A DNA stretch of 64,000 nucleotides from Colwellia sp. M166. Lineage in GTDB: Bacteria; Pseudomonadota; Gammaproteobacteria; Enterobacterales; Alteromonadaceae. Below the pieces are notes generated by a model. That model was given only the letters and a program-made list of their open reading frames with translations, was not told the origin of the DNA and made no database searches. A program made the translations under genes and the position numbers. The stretch is taken from the NCBI RefSeq assembly GCF_024585285.1, contig NZ_CP040755.1:2728001-2792000 (forward strand), given 5' to 3'. Positions 9,482 through 17,222 of the stretch are shown here, piece by piece (positions within the stretch are counted from its first letter, which is position 1; each line of letters starts with the position of its first letter).

Positions 9482-10229
9482 AGCTGTAGTAAGAAAAAAA
9501 CGCGTCAGTAAGCCATTGTCGCAGGTGCTATCGTTTTTTGATAAAAACTTTAGTACGCCACAATGGTTACAAAAAAAGCTGTCACGTCGTAACGCACTAA
9601 AATCTGCGGCGGGAGCGACTATGGTGGCCGCAATGCCTATGCGTAGTTGGTCAGCCAGTATGAGCAATAAGCTTGATGGTGCACTGAAAACCGATCCCTG
9701 GTTAACCTTAGATGCTGTACTGGCACACTTGCTACCTGAATCAGCAACCGGTCCGAGCGCGCAAGAAATTCAAGCAACACAATATTTATACAACGTGGTT
9801 TTTCAACAGCCGACAGAAGAAGCTGAAATTGAATTTATCTATAAAGGCGTTGGCTGGCTTAATGGCTTCAGTAACAGCCAATTGCAGAAGAACTTCATTG
9901 CCTTAACTTTTGACGAAAAAGAAAATATTTTACGTGCGATCAGTAAATCAACCGCCGGTGAAAACTGGTTAAGTAATTTGGTTGGTTATCTTTTTGAGGC
10001 CATGCTTTCCCCGCCGAGTTATGGCGGTAACCCTAATGGCATAGGTTGGCACTGGTTAGAACATCAAGCGGGTTTTCCTTTACCGCAAGCCGGAAAACGC
10101 TATTACGAACTACCTGGCAAACAACCTATTGTGTTAAGCAGGACGGCGACATTCGCAAAGCAAACAACAACGCAAGTTGTTAGCCATCAACAATATACCC
10201 GTAAGCAAGTAGGGGCTCGAAAAGCATGA
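9459..10229 (+). CDS. gluconate 2-dehydrogenase subunit 3-like protein, Tat signal
   Basis: 256 residues. The ATG at 9459 with AAGGA nine bases upstream is preferred to the GTG at 9456. Residues about 43-70 are a twin-arginine signal, SRRNALKSAAGATMVAAMP, so the protein is folded first and exported by Tat. The rest resembles the small subunit of membrane-linked GMC dehydrogenases (gluconate 2-dehydrogenase subunit 3 family), with the typical GYLFEAMLSPPSYGGNPNG segment. It overlaps the GMC gene by four bases (ATGA). In this family the small subunit guides the flavoprotein through Tat, which would also carry the signal-less partner here. Confidence 0.85.
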   Translation: MSQTQKARAVVRKKRVSKPLSQVLSFFDKNFSTPQWLQKKLSRRNALKSAAGATMVAAMPMRSWSASMSNKLDGALKTDPWLTLDAVLAHLLPESATGPSAQEIQATQYLYNVVFQQPTEEAEIEFIYKGVGWLNGFSNSQLQKNFIALTFDEKENILRAISKSTAGENWLSNLVGYLFEAMLSPPSYGGNPNGIGWHWLEHQAGFPLPQAGKRYYELPGKQPIVLSRTATFAKQTTTQVVSHQQYTRKQVGARKA

Positions 10230-11950
10230 AATATGATATTTGTATCGTAGGTAGTGGTGCGGGTGCATCACCAGTCGCTTATACCTTAGCGAAAGCCGGC
10301 GCAAAAGTTCTTGTGTTAGAAAAAGGTGCTTGGCTGACAGAAAAAGAATTTTATAAAGATGAGCTAGCCATCAGCTTGCGCGATGCTTACAACCCTAAGC
10401 TTGAAGACGAACAGCATGTTATCGAAGAAGAATATGAAACCGATGACGGCGAAAGCTTTTGGCAAGGCGAAGCTACCAGTGAATCAGGCTGGAGCTTCTG
10501 GAATGGTACGGTTGTTGGTGGTTCATCAAATTTTATGAGCGGTTATTTTCATCGCTTGAAGCCTATCGACTTTCGTTTGAAAACAGAATTTGGTGCCATT
10601 GATGGCGCTAATGTTGAAGATTGGCCGATTAGTTATGATGAACTTGAACCTTATTACGCACAGGTTGAAAAAGTTGTCGGTGTTTCAGGTCGCGTGTCTG
10701 AACATCCACACCAAGAGCCGCGTTCCACAGACTTTCCGTTTCCACCGGTAGCAGAACATGGTATATCGTCGTGGATCGATGAAAGTGCTGAAAAAATTGG
10801 TTACCACGCCGTACCCGTACCACGCGCCATATTGTCACAACCGGCAATGGGCCGAAATAGCTGTGAATATTCAGGTTATTGCAGTAGTTATGGCTGTTCA
10901 TCAGGCGCTAAAGGTAGCGGCAGGGCAGCGTTGCTTAATCACGCGGTAGCAACCGGTAATTGTACGATTACGCCGCATGCAAAAGTTTATAAAATTGCCA
11001 CTGACAGTAAAGGCGAAATATCAGGTGTGCATTATTATGACCAAGCTGGGCGTGAGCACATTGCTCAAGCCAAATACTATGTTGTAGCTTGCCAAGCGGT
11101 AGAAACTTCTCGATTATTGCTGGCATCAAAAGGGGAGAAATTCCCAAATGGTATTGCGAATAGCTCTGGTCAAGTGGGTAAAAATTTAATTTTTAGCGGT
11201 GGTGGTACTGGCCGTGGTGATTTCTTTTATAAAGACTTAACCGAAGCCAAGCAAGCGCAACTTAAGCAAGTTGGGCCGTTTATTAATCGTGCTTTACAAG
11301 ACTGGTATCAGATTGATGATAAAGCATTTAATGGCTTTAACCGTAATGGTAAAGCGAAAGGCGGCACGGTAGATTTTTTGTTTTATCAAAACCCAATCTC
11401 GCGCGCGCAAAGCACAAAATGGCAATACGATGAAAGCCAAGACAGTGAAAAATTACTGTGGGGCGAAGAACTTAAACAAAGCATGAAAACAGAATTTACC
11501 ACCTATAAAACCTTACGTTTTGAAGTATTTAATGATTGGTTACCAACCGATAATTGTTTTGTCGCTTTAGATGATGACATTACCGACAAATGGGGTGACC
11601 CAGTGGCTAAAATACGCATTGGCGCACACAACCACGATTTAGATGTTGGTGAATATTTGGCTGAAAAAGCAGAGAAACTACTATTAGAAATGGGTGCGAC
11701 TAACGTTTCATCATCGATAAGCAGCGCACCGGCGGCAAACTTAATGGCGGGCGGTTGTCGATTCGGTGACGATCCTAAAACAACGGTATTGAATAAAAAC
11801 TGTCAGGCGCATGACGTTGATAACCTCTTTGTTACTGATGCCTCATTTATGCCAACAGGTGGTAGCGTGCCTTATACGTTTACCATTTATGCCAACTCAT
11901 TCCGAGTCGCTGATCATATAAAACAACGTTGGCAGAAAAGTATCAGCTAA
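10226..11950 (+). CDS. GMC family FAD-dependent oxidoreductase (sugar/alcohol dehydrogenase)
   Basis: 574 residues. The N-terminal FAD-binding GxGxxG is CIVGSGAGASPVAYTLAKAG followed by VLVLEKG. The C-terminal GMC_oxred_C domain has the catalytic region VTDASFMPTGGSVPYTFTIY. A cysteine group (NSCEYSGYCSSYGC, around residue 210) sits where the 3Fe-4S cluster lies in FAD glucose dehydrogenase-type enzymes. It has no signal peptide, so it probably exits with the Tat-tagged small subunit encoded just upstream. It probably oxidises a sugar, sugar acid or polyol in the periplasm and passes electrons to a cytochrome or quinone. The substrate cannot be told. Confidence 0.9.
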   Translation: MKYDICIVGSGAGASPVAYTLAKAGAKVLVLEKGAWLTEKEFYKDELAISLRDAYNPKLEDEQHVIEEEYETDDGESFWQGEATSESGWSFWNGTVVGGSSNFMSGYFHRLKPIDFRLKTEFGAIDGANVEDWPISYDELEPYYAQVEKVVGVSGRVSEHPHQEPRSTDFPFPPVAEHGISSWIDESAEKIGYHAVPVPRAILSQPAMGRNSCEYSGYCSSYGCSSGAKGSGRAALLNHAVATGNCTITPHAKVYKIATDSKGEISGVHYYDQAGREHIAQAKYYVVACQAVETSRLLLASKGEKFPNGIANSSGQVGKNLIFSGGGTGRGDFFYKDLTEAKQAQLKQVGPFINRALQDWYQIDDKAFNGFNRNGKAKGGTVDFLFYQNPISRAQSTKWQYDESQDSEKLLWGEELKQSMKTEFTTYKTLRFEVFNDWLPTDNCFVALDDDITDKWGDPVAKIRIGAHNHDLDVGEYLAEKAEKLLLEMGATNVSSSISSAPAANLMAGGCRFGDDPKTTVLNKNCQAHDVDNLFVTDASFMPTGGSVPYTFTIYANSFRVADHIKQRWQKSIS

Positions 11951-12067
11951 CGTAGACAATATTGGCTAAGCTATAAATATATGCCCCAGCTCTGATTGCA
12001 GTAGATACCTGATCTCAGCTAGGGCATAATCTCAGTTATAGACCATATTTGATAGTTAGGAAATTCA

Positions 12068-12931
12068 ATGATCCATAGTATGACAGCGTTCGCTCGCCAT
12101 GAAATTAAAGGTGAGTGGGGCAACGCAGTGTGGGAAATTCGCAGCGTTAATCAACGTTTCCTCGAAACTTATTTTCGTTTACCTGAGCAATTTAGAAGCA
12201 TAGAGCCCGTGTTGCGTGAGCGTTTTCGCAAGCAATTAAATCGCGGGAAAGTTGAATGTAATTTACGCTTTAATGCTAATCCGGGTGAAAAAAGCAATTT
12301 ATCGATGAATACAACGCTTGCAGATAATTTGCTTAAACATGCTAATTGGATCAATGAGCAAACGTTGAATAGTCAAATTAACCCACTAGAAATCATGCGC
12401 TGGCCAGGTGTGATGGAAGCCGAAGAATCAGACATGAATGCAATTCAAGCTGAAATTCTTGCCGGTTTTGACCAAGCATTAGAAGACTTCATCGTTGCCC
12501 GCGCAGATGAAGGTGCCAATATGAAGGCGCTTATCGAACAGCGTTTGGATGGTATTATCGAACAAGCCAATATTGTTAAAGGCCACATGCCTGAAATTAT
12601 TCAATGGCAACGCAAACGTATTACTGACAAATTTGCTGATGCTAACATTGAGCTAGAATCTTCACGTGTTGAGCAAGAGCTGGTATTGCTAGCGCAAAAG
12701 ATGGATGTTGATGAAGAAATTGACCGTCTATTTAGTCACGTGAAAGAAACTCGCAGCATACTGAAAAAAGGAGGTGCGCAAGGTCGTCGCTTGGACTTCA
12801 TGATGCAAGAATTTAACCGAGAAGCTAATACTTTAGGGTCGAAGTCGATTAACGCCGACATCACCAATTCAGCCGTAGAGCTAAAAGTATTAATTGAGCA
12901 AATGCGCGAGCAAATTCAAAATATTGAATAA
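12068..12931 (+). CDS. yicC: YicC family endoribonuclease
   Basis: 287 residues, the usual size. It starts MIHSMTAFARHEIKGEWG and ends REQIQNIE, both diagnostic. The central WEIRSVNQRFLETYFRLPE and the C-terminal GRRLDFMMQEFNREANTLGS are strongly conserved in the family. Recent work on YicC/YloC proteins identifies them as endoribonucleases that act on structured RNAs. A terminator follows at 12957-12982. The stretch just after it is the left end of an integrative element, so yicC marks the insertion locus; the gene itself is intact. Confidence 0.95.
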   Translation: MIHSMTAFARHEIKGEWGNAVWEIRSVNQRFLETYFRLPEQFRSIEPVLRERFRKQLNRGKVECNLRFNANPGEKSNLSMNTTLADNLLKHANWINEQTLNSQINPLEIMRWPGVMEAEESDMNAIQAEILAGFDQALEDFIVARADEGANMKALIEQRLDGIIEQANIVKGHMPEIIQWQRKRITDKFADANIELESSRVEQELVLLAQKMDVDEEIDRLFSHVKETRSILKKGGAQGRRLDFMMQEFNREANTLGSKSINADITNSAVELKVLIEQMREQIQNIE

Positions 12932-12956
12932 TTTATTTGTTGAATTCAAACTCCCT

Positions 12957-12982
12957 CAAAAGCCCTTTAAATAAGGGTTTTT
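12957..12982 (+). terminator. rho-independent terminator after yicC
   Basis: The stem AGCCCTT / AAGGG closes with A/T pairs around a TAAAT loop and is followed by TTTTT. It lies 26 bases after the yicC stop. Confidence 0.75.
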
Positions 12983-13026
12983 CTATTTCTAGCTATTTCA
13001 CATAATTCCTGTTAATTTAATATAAA

Positions 13027-13045
13027 TGGTTACACGAATGGTTAC
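13027..13045 (+). repeat. left flanking direct repeat (putative attL)
   Basis: TGGTTACACGAATGGTTAC. It matches the copy at 19483-19501 at 17 of 19 positions and contains GGTTAC twice, 12 bases apart. An inverted half-copy GTGTAACCA follows at 13058-13066, as integrase core sites often have. Confidence 0.55.
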
Positions 13046-13086
13046 TCACTTGTATTTGTGTAACCACTAATCCCCAACAGATCTTA

Positions 13087-13347
13087 AGTAATCCTAAGGT
13101 TCAGATGGTAAGTAAAGGTAAGGTTTTAAGAGGTTTTTCTGATCATTTGATAAGCAGATCTTTAGTAATCTTTAGGTTATCAATGTTTAGTAATGTTGGG
13201 GTAAAGCTACAAAAGTTCAGTAATGTTCAGGTTATGTTCTTCTGTTTTATTAAGGCTGATCAGTCTAATAAAATAGACTCATGTCAAGTATTGTAAAGGT
13301 TATTTGATAAGTCACTTCAAGGGTAAATGCTAAGTAATGATAAGGTT
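13087..13347 (+). repeat. iteron-like array of 15-bp direct repeats upstream of integrase
   Basis: At least seven direct copies of AGTAATSNTAAGGTT begin at 13087, 13111, 13164, 13189, 13219, 13287 and 13333. An eighth, weaker copy is at 13310 (AGTCACTTCAAGGGT). Start-to-start distances include 23, 23, 24, 25 and 30 bp. The last three are followed by TTGATAA or a variant. The last copy supplies the AAGG that serves as ribosome-binding site for the integrase. They are probably arm-type sites for integrase/excisionase, or replication iterons. The open frame through this stretch is not a credible gene. Confidence 0.7.
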
Positions 13348-13356
13348 AATTGATAA

Positions 13357-14568
13357 ATGAAAGCTAATGGTAGTCGTTACACTCGTGAGTCATTGGGTGA
13401 TAGTTTATACAAGAAGGTAACAACAAAGGGCGTTATCAGCTTTGAGTTACGTTACACCATTAATGGTAGCCGCAAGTTTTATACACTTAAAAATAGAACC
13501 AAGACGTTAGCCAGAGAAGAAGCTGCTGAACTCAAGAGACGCATTCGTGTTGATGACTTTGATCCTGTAGCCGAAGCTAAACGAGCTGAACAAATTGATA
13601 TTAAGACTGTTGATGATCTATTCATTGACTGGCAAAAGGGTAATGAGAAACGGTTAAAGCATTACAAAATACCAGCCAGAATTTACACACAAAAAATAGC
13701 GCCTTTTATCGGCACTTTAGCAATTGATAAAGTTAAGCCTATGGATATTAAGACCATTATTGAAAAAGAAGCCGCTAAGGGCTTTTTAACCAGTGCTAAT
13801 AAAACATTAATTCATGCTAAAAGCCTATTTAATCACGCGATTAAGCTAGGTTTTATTACAAACAATCCAGCTTTCGCATTTAACAATGATGATGCTGGCG
13901 GTAAAGAAAAACCAAGAGATCGCGCCTTATCATTTGTTGAATTAAACCAAACTTTTTATGTCTACCGAGAACATAGAGATCGGTTTACTCGAGATAACTA
14001 TTTAGCTATTGCCTTACTTGTTTGTCTTGGCGTTCGTAAGTCTGAACTTATCGAAGCTAGATGGAAAGAATTTAACCTTAAAAAACAAGTATGGTCATTA
14101 CCAGCCGAACGTTCAAAAACTAAAGCTTCTATTGATATTCCCTTGCCTGATCAAATAATACCTTGGCTAAAAGAGCTTGAGGTTAGATCTTGCGGTTCTG
14201 ATTATTTATTCCCAAGCCGAAAAGCGAGTAAACGACCTTTTATTAGTAGCGATACGCTTAATCATGCTGTTGCTAAAATGTTTGGCAAAAAAGTTGATGG
14301 CGGCAAGAAGCCTTCACTAAATGTAATGGATAAAGTATTGCCATTTAATCCACATGATTTAAGACGTACCTGTAGATCTTTACTTGCTGAACTTGGAACA
14401 CCACCACATATTGCTGAAAAGTGCCTAAATCACAAAATAAGAGGCGTTGAGGGCATTTATGACCGTCATGCTTACTTTGATGAAAGAAGAGAAGCATTAA
14501 CTAAATTAGCGGTTCATATTGCGCCAATGGTTAACGGTGAAAGCAACGTAGTTAAGATGGTGAAGTAA
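13357..14568 (+). CDS. tyrosine-type site-specific integrase
   Basis: 403 residues. An N-terminal Arm-DNA-binding region (about 1-90, with SFELRYTINGSRKFYTLKN) and a SAM-like core-binding domain (about 95-190) precede the catalytic domain. Active-site residues visible: R in CLGVRKSELIEARW, H and R in FNPHDLRRTCRSLLAELG, H in LNHKIRGVEGIYDRHAY and the terminal tyrosine in GIYDRHAY. This is the phage/island integrase type that recombines attP with attB. The start ATG at 13357 has AAGG nine bases upstream, inside the last iteron-like repeat. The stop overlaps the next gene's start by one base (TAATG). Confidence 0.95.
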   Translation: MKANGSRYTRESLGDSLYKKVTTKGVISFELRYTINGSRKFYTLKNRTKTLAREEAAELKRRIRVDDFDPVAEAKRAEQIDIKTVDDLFIDWQKGNEKRLKHYKIPARIYTQKIAPFIGTLAIDKVKPMDIKTIIEKEAAKGFLTSANKTLIHAKSLFNHAIKLGFITNNPAFAFNNDDAGGKEKPRDRALSFVELNQTFYVYREHRDRFTRDNYLAIALLVCLGVRKSELIEARWKEFNLKKQVWSLPAERSKTKASIDIPLPDQIIPWLKELEVRSCGSDYLFPSRKASKRPFISSDTLNHAVAKMFGKKVDGGKKPSLNVMDKVLPFNPHDLRRTCRSLLAELGTPPHIAEKCLNHKIRGVEGIYDRHAYFDERREALTKLAVHIAPMVNGESNVVKMVK

Positions 14569-15275
14569 TGGCTGGAAAAACACCGTATCAAGTATTTAAT
14601 GAACAGCTAATCGATTTAACAATGGAAGAATTAGTTACAGTACCTAATTCAAATTCGTCTGTTGAATTGCTTCACTTACTGTTAAAAGAATTAATCAATA
14701 AAACTGAAGGTAAATTTGAAAAAGACAGTTTAGAAAAAGATATATTAGATAGCCATGCTGTAGCAACACATTTTATAGAAAGTATCTCACCACAAAATTT
14801 ACAATCTGGTGGTGATTCATTAGCTATATCTTTTTTTAAGTTAGGGTTAGCAGTTGGGCGTCAGCAAGGAGTAACGTTATTAAGACCTTTTGTTAAAAAT
14901 CAAGCTGAAAGAGTGTCAGTTAAGAGTATTGCTCAAGCCGAAAATAAATTACAAGCGAAGCGTAAAGGTATTGATTATATGGCTGATCAAATCCTTAACG
15001 ATTATATAAAAAATCACCCGAGTAACTTAAATTATGAAAAGAAAAAAGTTAAGCATGGCGATAAGGATAAGTTAGCTACACAATTACAAGATTGCTTTTG
15101 TGATCATACCGAAAAATCTAAAGAAAATTGTTCTGTTGTTGATCAAAAAGTTGAGCTTGATTTGGATACGGCTAGGGCAAAAATTAAACAAGCTATTATA
15201 AGAAAAGTTGAAGGCAGTCCAAATAATTATGATCTAAACCTTACTAAACAATTACACCATTTATGGCGGAGCTAG
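14568..15275 (+). CDS. unknown island protein coupled to the integrase
   Basis: 235 residues, starting at the ATG that overlaps the integrase stop, so translation is probably coupled. I do not recognise a family. The first 100 residues look helical, with AISFFKLGLAVGRQQGVTLL as the least charged segment. The second half is very rich in K, D and N (for instance YEKKKVKHGDKDKLATQL) and probably flexible. No membrane segment or cysteine cluster is evident. Being tied to the integrase it may act in recombination or its control, but nothing in the sequence proves this. Confidence 0.75.
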   Translation: MAGKTPYQVFNEQLIDLTMEELVTVPNSNSSVELLHLLLKELINKTEGKFEKDSLEKDILDSHAVATHFIESISPQNLQSGGDSLAISFFKLGLAVGRQQGVTLLRPFVKNQAERVSVKSIAQAENKLQAKRKGIDYMADQILNDYIKNHPSNLNYEKKKVKHGDKDKLATQLQDCFCDHTEKSKENCSVVDQKVELDLDTARAKIKQAIIRKVEGSPNNYDLNLTKQLHHLWRS

Positions 15276-15283
15276 CTCCACCA
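15264..15283. promoter_or_regulatory. 20-bp near-perfect palindrome at gene end
   Basis: TGGCGGAGCT|AGCTCCACCA is palindromic at nine of ten pairs and overlaps the stop of the preceding gene. There is no T-run after it, so it is more like a protein-binding site or processing hairpin than a terminator. It lies 68 bases before the AlpA-like gene. Confidence 0.4.
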
Positions 15284-15350
15284 TACTACCTATAAATAGC
15301 TTTCAATAACATGAGTCCTGAATTAATTACAAATTAACAGGAATCATCTA

Positions 15351-15596
15351 ATGTCATATAAAGAACCAACCCAAGCACAACGCTCAAAAATTTTAGCTGC
15401 TTCAAATGAAAAAGAAGCACTTTGCCAAGAAAAAGAGCGTCGAGAAATAACCAAAGTTAGTTCACCTACATGGTGGCGTTGGTCACATCAAGGTAAATCA
15501 CTACCTACCAAAATAAAGTTATCCTCAAATCGCTCGGCTTGGAGAAAAAGTTCCTTATTATGGTTCATCCACTTACTTGAAACTCAAGCTAGCTAA
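15351..15596 (+). CDS. AlpA-like excisionase / transcriptional regulator
   Basis: 81 residues. After a charged N-terminal helix it shows the MerR-like winged-helix pattern of the AlpA family: a first helix ending VSSPTWWRWSHQGKSLPTKI, then the wing KLSSNRSAWRKSSLLWFI. In P4-like and CP4-57-like elements, AlpA proteins switch on the integrase gene or act as excisionase. AGGA precedes the ATG. The position inside the island, shortly after the integrase block, fits that role. Short length and divergence make the family call likely but not certain. Confidence 0.75.
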   Translation: MSYKEPTQAQRSKILAASNEKEALCQEKERREITKVSSPTWWRWSHQGKSLPTKIKLSSNRSAWRKSSLLWFIHLLETQAS

Positions 15597-15601
15597 AAGT
15601 T

Positions 15602-16429
15602 ATGGCTAAGTTAAAGGGGCTGGATTTATTAATAAGATTAATTAAGCGTGGAGAAATTGTTTACATCAACCAAGGAAGGTTGGAAATAAAGCCATCAGGC
15701 CATAAGAAAGTACCTTTAGATTTTCTTTTAGAAAATAAAGCTGATCTTACATATGTAATTGCTAAATTGTTGAATTTAAATATCTACCAATATGTTGGAT
15801 ATTCTACAGGTAGATATGGCTCAAAAAAATGTGAGGGTATTACTTTGCAATTTAGCAACATGGTTACAGGAGAAGAAGCTCATGTGATTTTTAATGTTGA
15901 ATTGAATCGAGCAAGATCTAGTAAATATCATCAAGCTGGAAGTCCATTGCCTAAGGGACAATTTAGGGTTTCAAAGAAGTTTTTATTTTATAAGTTTTGG
16001 TTATCAACTGAATTATCACTTCCACCAAGGCTTGCTTCTTTCCATGATTATATGGGGAATTTAAAAGATATATTTTTTATTCCTGAAACGGATGCATATA
16101 AAGGTAAAATTTCAGCTAAGTTGATCCCCTTATGTAATGTAAGTTATGAGCAAATTAAGTCAGCTTTAGCTGCATTATCGCCTGACAACTTACAAACAAA
16201 TGCCAGACAGCTCCCATACAATAACCAGACAGGTATACCAAACAAGGAATTCCCCCAACCCTTTAGAAATCAAGCTGTAGAAAGGGAATTAAGTACGGGG
16301 GAATCAAACTACGGTTCAAGTTATCAAGGTAGTGCGGTAATAAGTAATCAATTACCCATAACAAACAAGGTTAAGAGGCCACAAGACCAAACAGTTGATG
16401 AATGGTTAAGTGATTGGGAAAATGCTTAG
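15602..16429 (+). CDS. unknown island protein with possible TubC-like N-terminal helical domain
   Basis: 275 residues. Residues about 5-60 (KGLDLLIRLIKRGEIVYINQ ... LLENKADLTYVIAKLLNL) have the helix-hairpin-helix spacing of TubC N-terminal docking domains, which also turn up at the front of mobile-element proteins. This is by eye and weak. A central part (KGQFRVSKKFLFYKFWLSTE, SFHDYMGNLKDIFF) is aromatic and basic, as if binding nucleic acid. The last 75 residues are polar and disordered, ending TVDEWLSDWENA. It starts five bases after the AlpA-like gene. Replication or packaging roles are possible but unproven. Confidence 0.7.
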   Translation: MAKLKGLDLLIRLIKRGEIVYINQGRLEIKPSGHKKVPLDFLLENKADLTYVIAKLLNLNIYQYVGYSTGRYGSKKCEGITLQFSNMVTGEEAHVIFNVELNRARSSKYHQAGSPLPKGQFRVSKKFLFYKFWLSTELSLPPRLASFHDYMGNLKDIFFIPETDAYKGKISAKLIPLCNVSYEQIKSALAALSPDNLQTNARQLPYNNQTGIPNKEFPQPFRNQAVERELSTGESNYGSSYQGSAVISNQLPITNKVKRPQDQTVDEWLSDWENA

Positions 16430-16437
16430 TACTTTTA

Positions 16438-16785
16438 TTAAGTAACTATTGAATAGACAAAATAAGCACCAATAGGCCAGTTAAAAAAGGCTATTAAGCT
16501 AACAGTCATCGGGTTAAAAAATTTTATGATAAATGCTTGAGCTAAACCACTTATAAGCCCACCTACAGTAAATAATACTATCGGTGTATACCAATGAGCT
16601 TTCTGAAACAAAAGGTAAAGCAATACAAACAATACTATCGAACCTAATAATGAAGATAGCATTAAAGCAACTTCATATTTTCTAGAGCTACCATTGAAGC
16701 TATTAGAGTGCTGGATATGCACATTTAAAAAGATAAAAAAGTAACACCAGTTCAACAGTAAAATCCAAGATAAATGTTCAAACAT
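16438..16785 (-). CDS. small integral membrane protein of the island
   Basis: 115 residues with about four hydrophobic segments (MFEHLSWILLLNWCYFFIF; LMLSSLLGSIVLFVLLYLLF; TPIVLFTVGGLISGLAQAF; VSLIAFFNWPIGAYFVY). I do not recognise it. It is the only island gene on the minus strand. It diverges from the Xre gene across a 64-bp gap that holds two copies of a dyad-symmetric site, so the Xre protein may control both. Its function could be immunity, exclusion or a membrane effector; this is speculation from context. Confidence 0.65.
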   Translation of the reverse strand: MFEHLSWILLLNWCYFFIFLNVHIQHSNSFNGSSRKYEVALMLSSLLGSIVLFVLLYLLFQKAHWYTPIVLFTVGGLISGLAQAFIIKFFNPMTVSLIAFFNWPIGAYFVYSIVT

Positions 16786-16804
16786 ATTCTAAAAAAAACA
16801 ATCA

Positions 16805-16848
16805 GTCCCTAAGTTGGGTACATCATATCTTGTCTCTAACATGGGGAC
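16805..16848. promoter_or_regulatory. twin dyad operators for the Xre regulator
   Basis: Two 17-bp dyads, GTCCCTAAGTTGGGTAC at 16805-16821 and GTCTCTAACATGGGGAC at 16832-16848, fit GTCYCTAANNTGGGKAC and are 27 bp apart start to start. The second overlaps the ribosome-binding site just before the Xre start, which is typical of autoregulation. They also lie in the divergent gap to the membrane-protein gene. Confidence 0.6.
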
Positions 16849-16849
16849 A

Positions 16850-17089
16850 ATGATAAAGTCTATCCATTCCACACAGTACCAGATGCTTATTTCTTGGTTA
16901 AAAGATGCTAGAGAAACTCAAGGCTTAACTATGCGTGATCTTGCTAAGAAACTTGAAGTACCGCATTCTTTTATCGGTAAAGTTGAGCAATGTGAAAGAA
17001 GAATAGATGTGATTGAGTATATGGCTTATTGTCGTGCACTTGAGTTATCACCGGTTGATGGTATTAATTTACTCCTTAACCTTAAGTAA
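16850..17089 (+). CDS. Xre-family HTH transcriptional regulator
   Basis: 79 residues from the ATG at 16850, which has GGGGAC just upstream; longer in-frame starts at 16814 and 16841 would run through the operators. Almost all of it is one lambda-repressor-like HTH: LKDARETQGLTMRDLAKKLE then VPHSFIGKVEQCERRIDVIE. It resembles small autoregulators of mobile elements and the controller proteins of restriction-modification systems. It probably binds the twin dyads directly before it and so controls itself and perhaps the divergent membrane protein. It could also act on the palindrome at 17170, though that sequence is quite different. Confidence 0.88.
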   Translation: MIKSIHSTQYQMLISWLKDARETQGLTMRDLAKKLEVPHSFIGKVEQCERRIDVIEYMAYCRALELSPVDGINLLLNLK

Positions 17090-17169
17090 CTATTTCAAGA
17101 TTACTTAAAAATATTCATACGCCTTTTCGTTCATTCAAATTCAATTTGATTCCTAGAGTTTTCTTAAGA

Positions 17170-17201
17170 TACAGTGTATAGTTTGTAAACTATACACTGT
17201 A
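17170..17201. promoter_or_regulatory. 32-bp perfect palindromic operator before the cargo operon
   Basis: The arms TACAGTGTATAGTTT and AAACTATACACTGTA are perfect 15-bp complements around GT. It lies immediately upstream of the three-gene cargo operon. A possible -35 TTGATT is at 17146-17151, so the palindrome would cover the -10 and start region. It is probably a repressor site. The HTH protein encoded second in the operon is the natural candidate to bind it. Confidence 0.7.
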
Positions 17202-17222
17202 ATGTTTAATCTTGAGGTTAAT

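Noticed and set aside
12900..13066. Duplication of the yicC 3' end at the right border of the island
   Set aside because: I looked for the sequence around the yicC stop near 19480-19700 and did not find it, so integration into the gene end is not supported.
13105..13296. 63-codon open frame between yicC and the integrase
   Set aside because: It runs through the iteron-like direct repeats, has no ribosome-binding site and its composition reflects the repeats.
13087..13347. Possible CRISPR array
   Set aside because: Repeats are only 15 bp and degenerate, with spacers of uneven and often very short length, and there are no cas genes.
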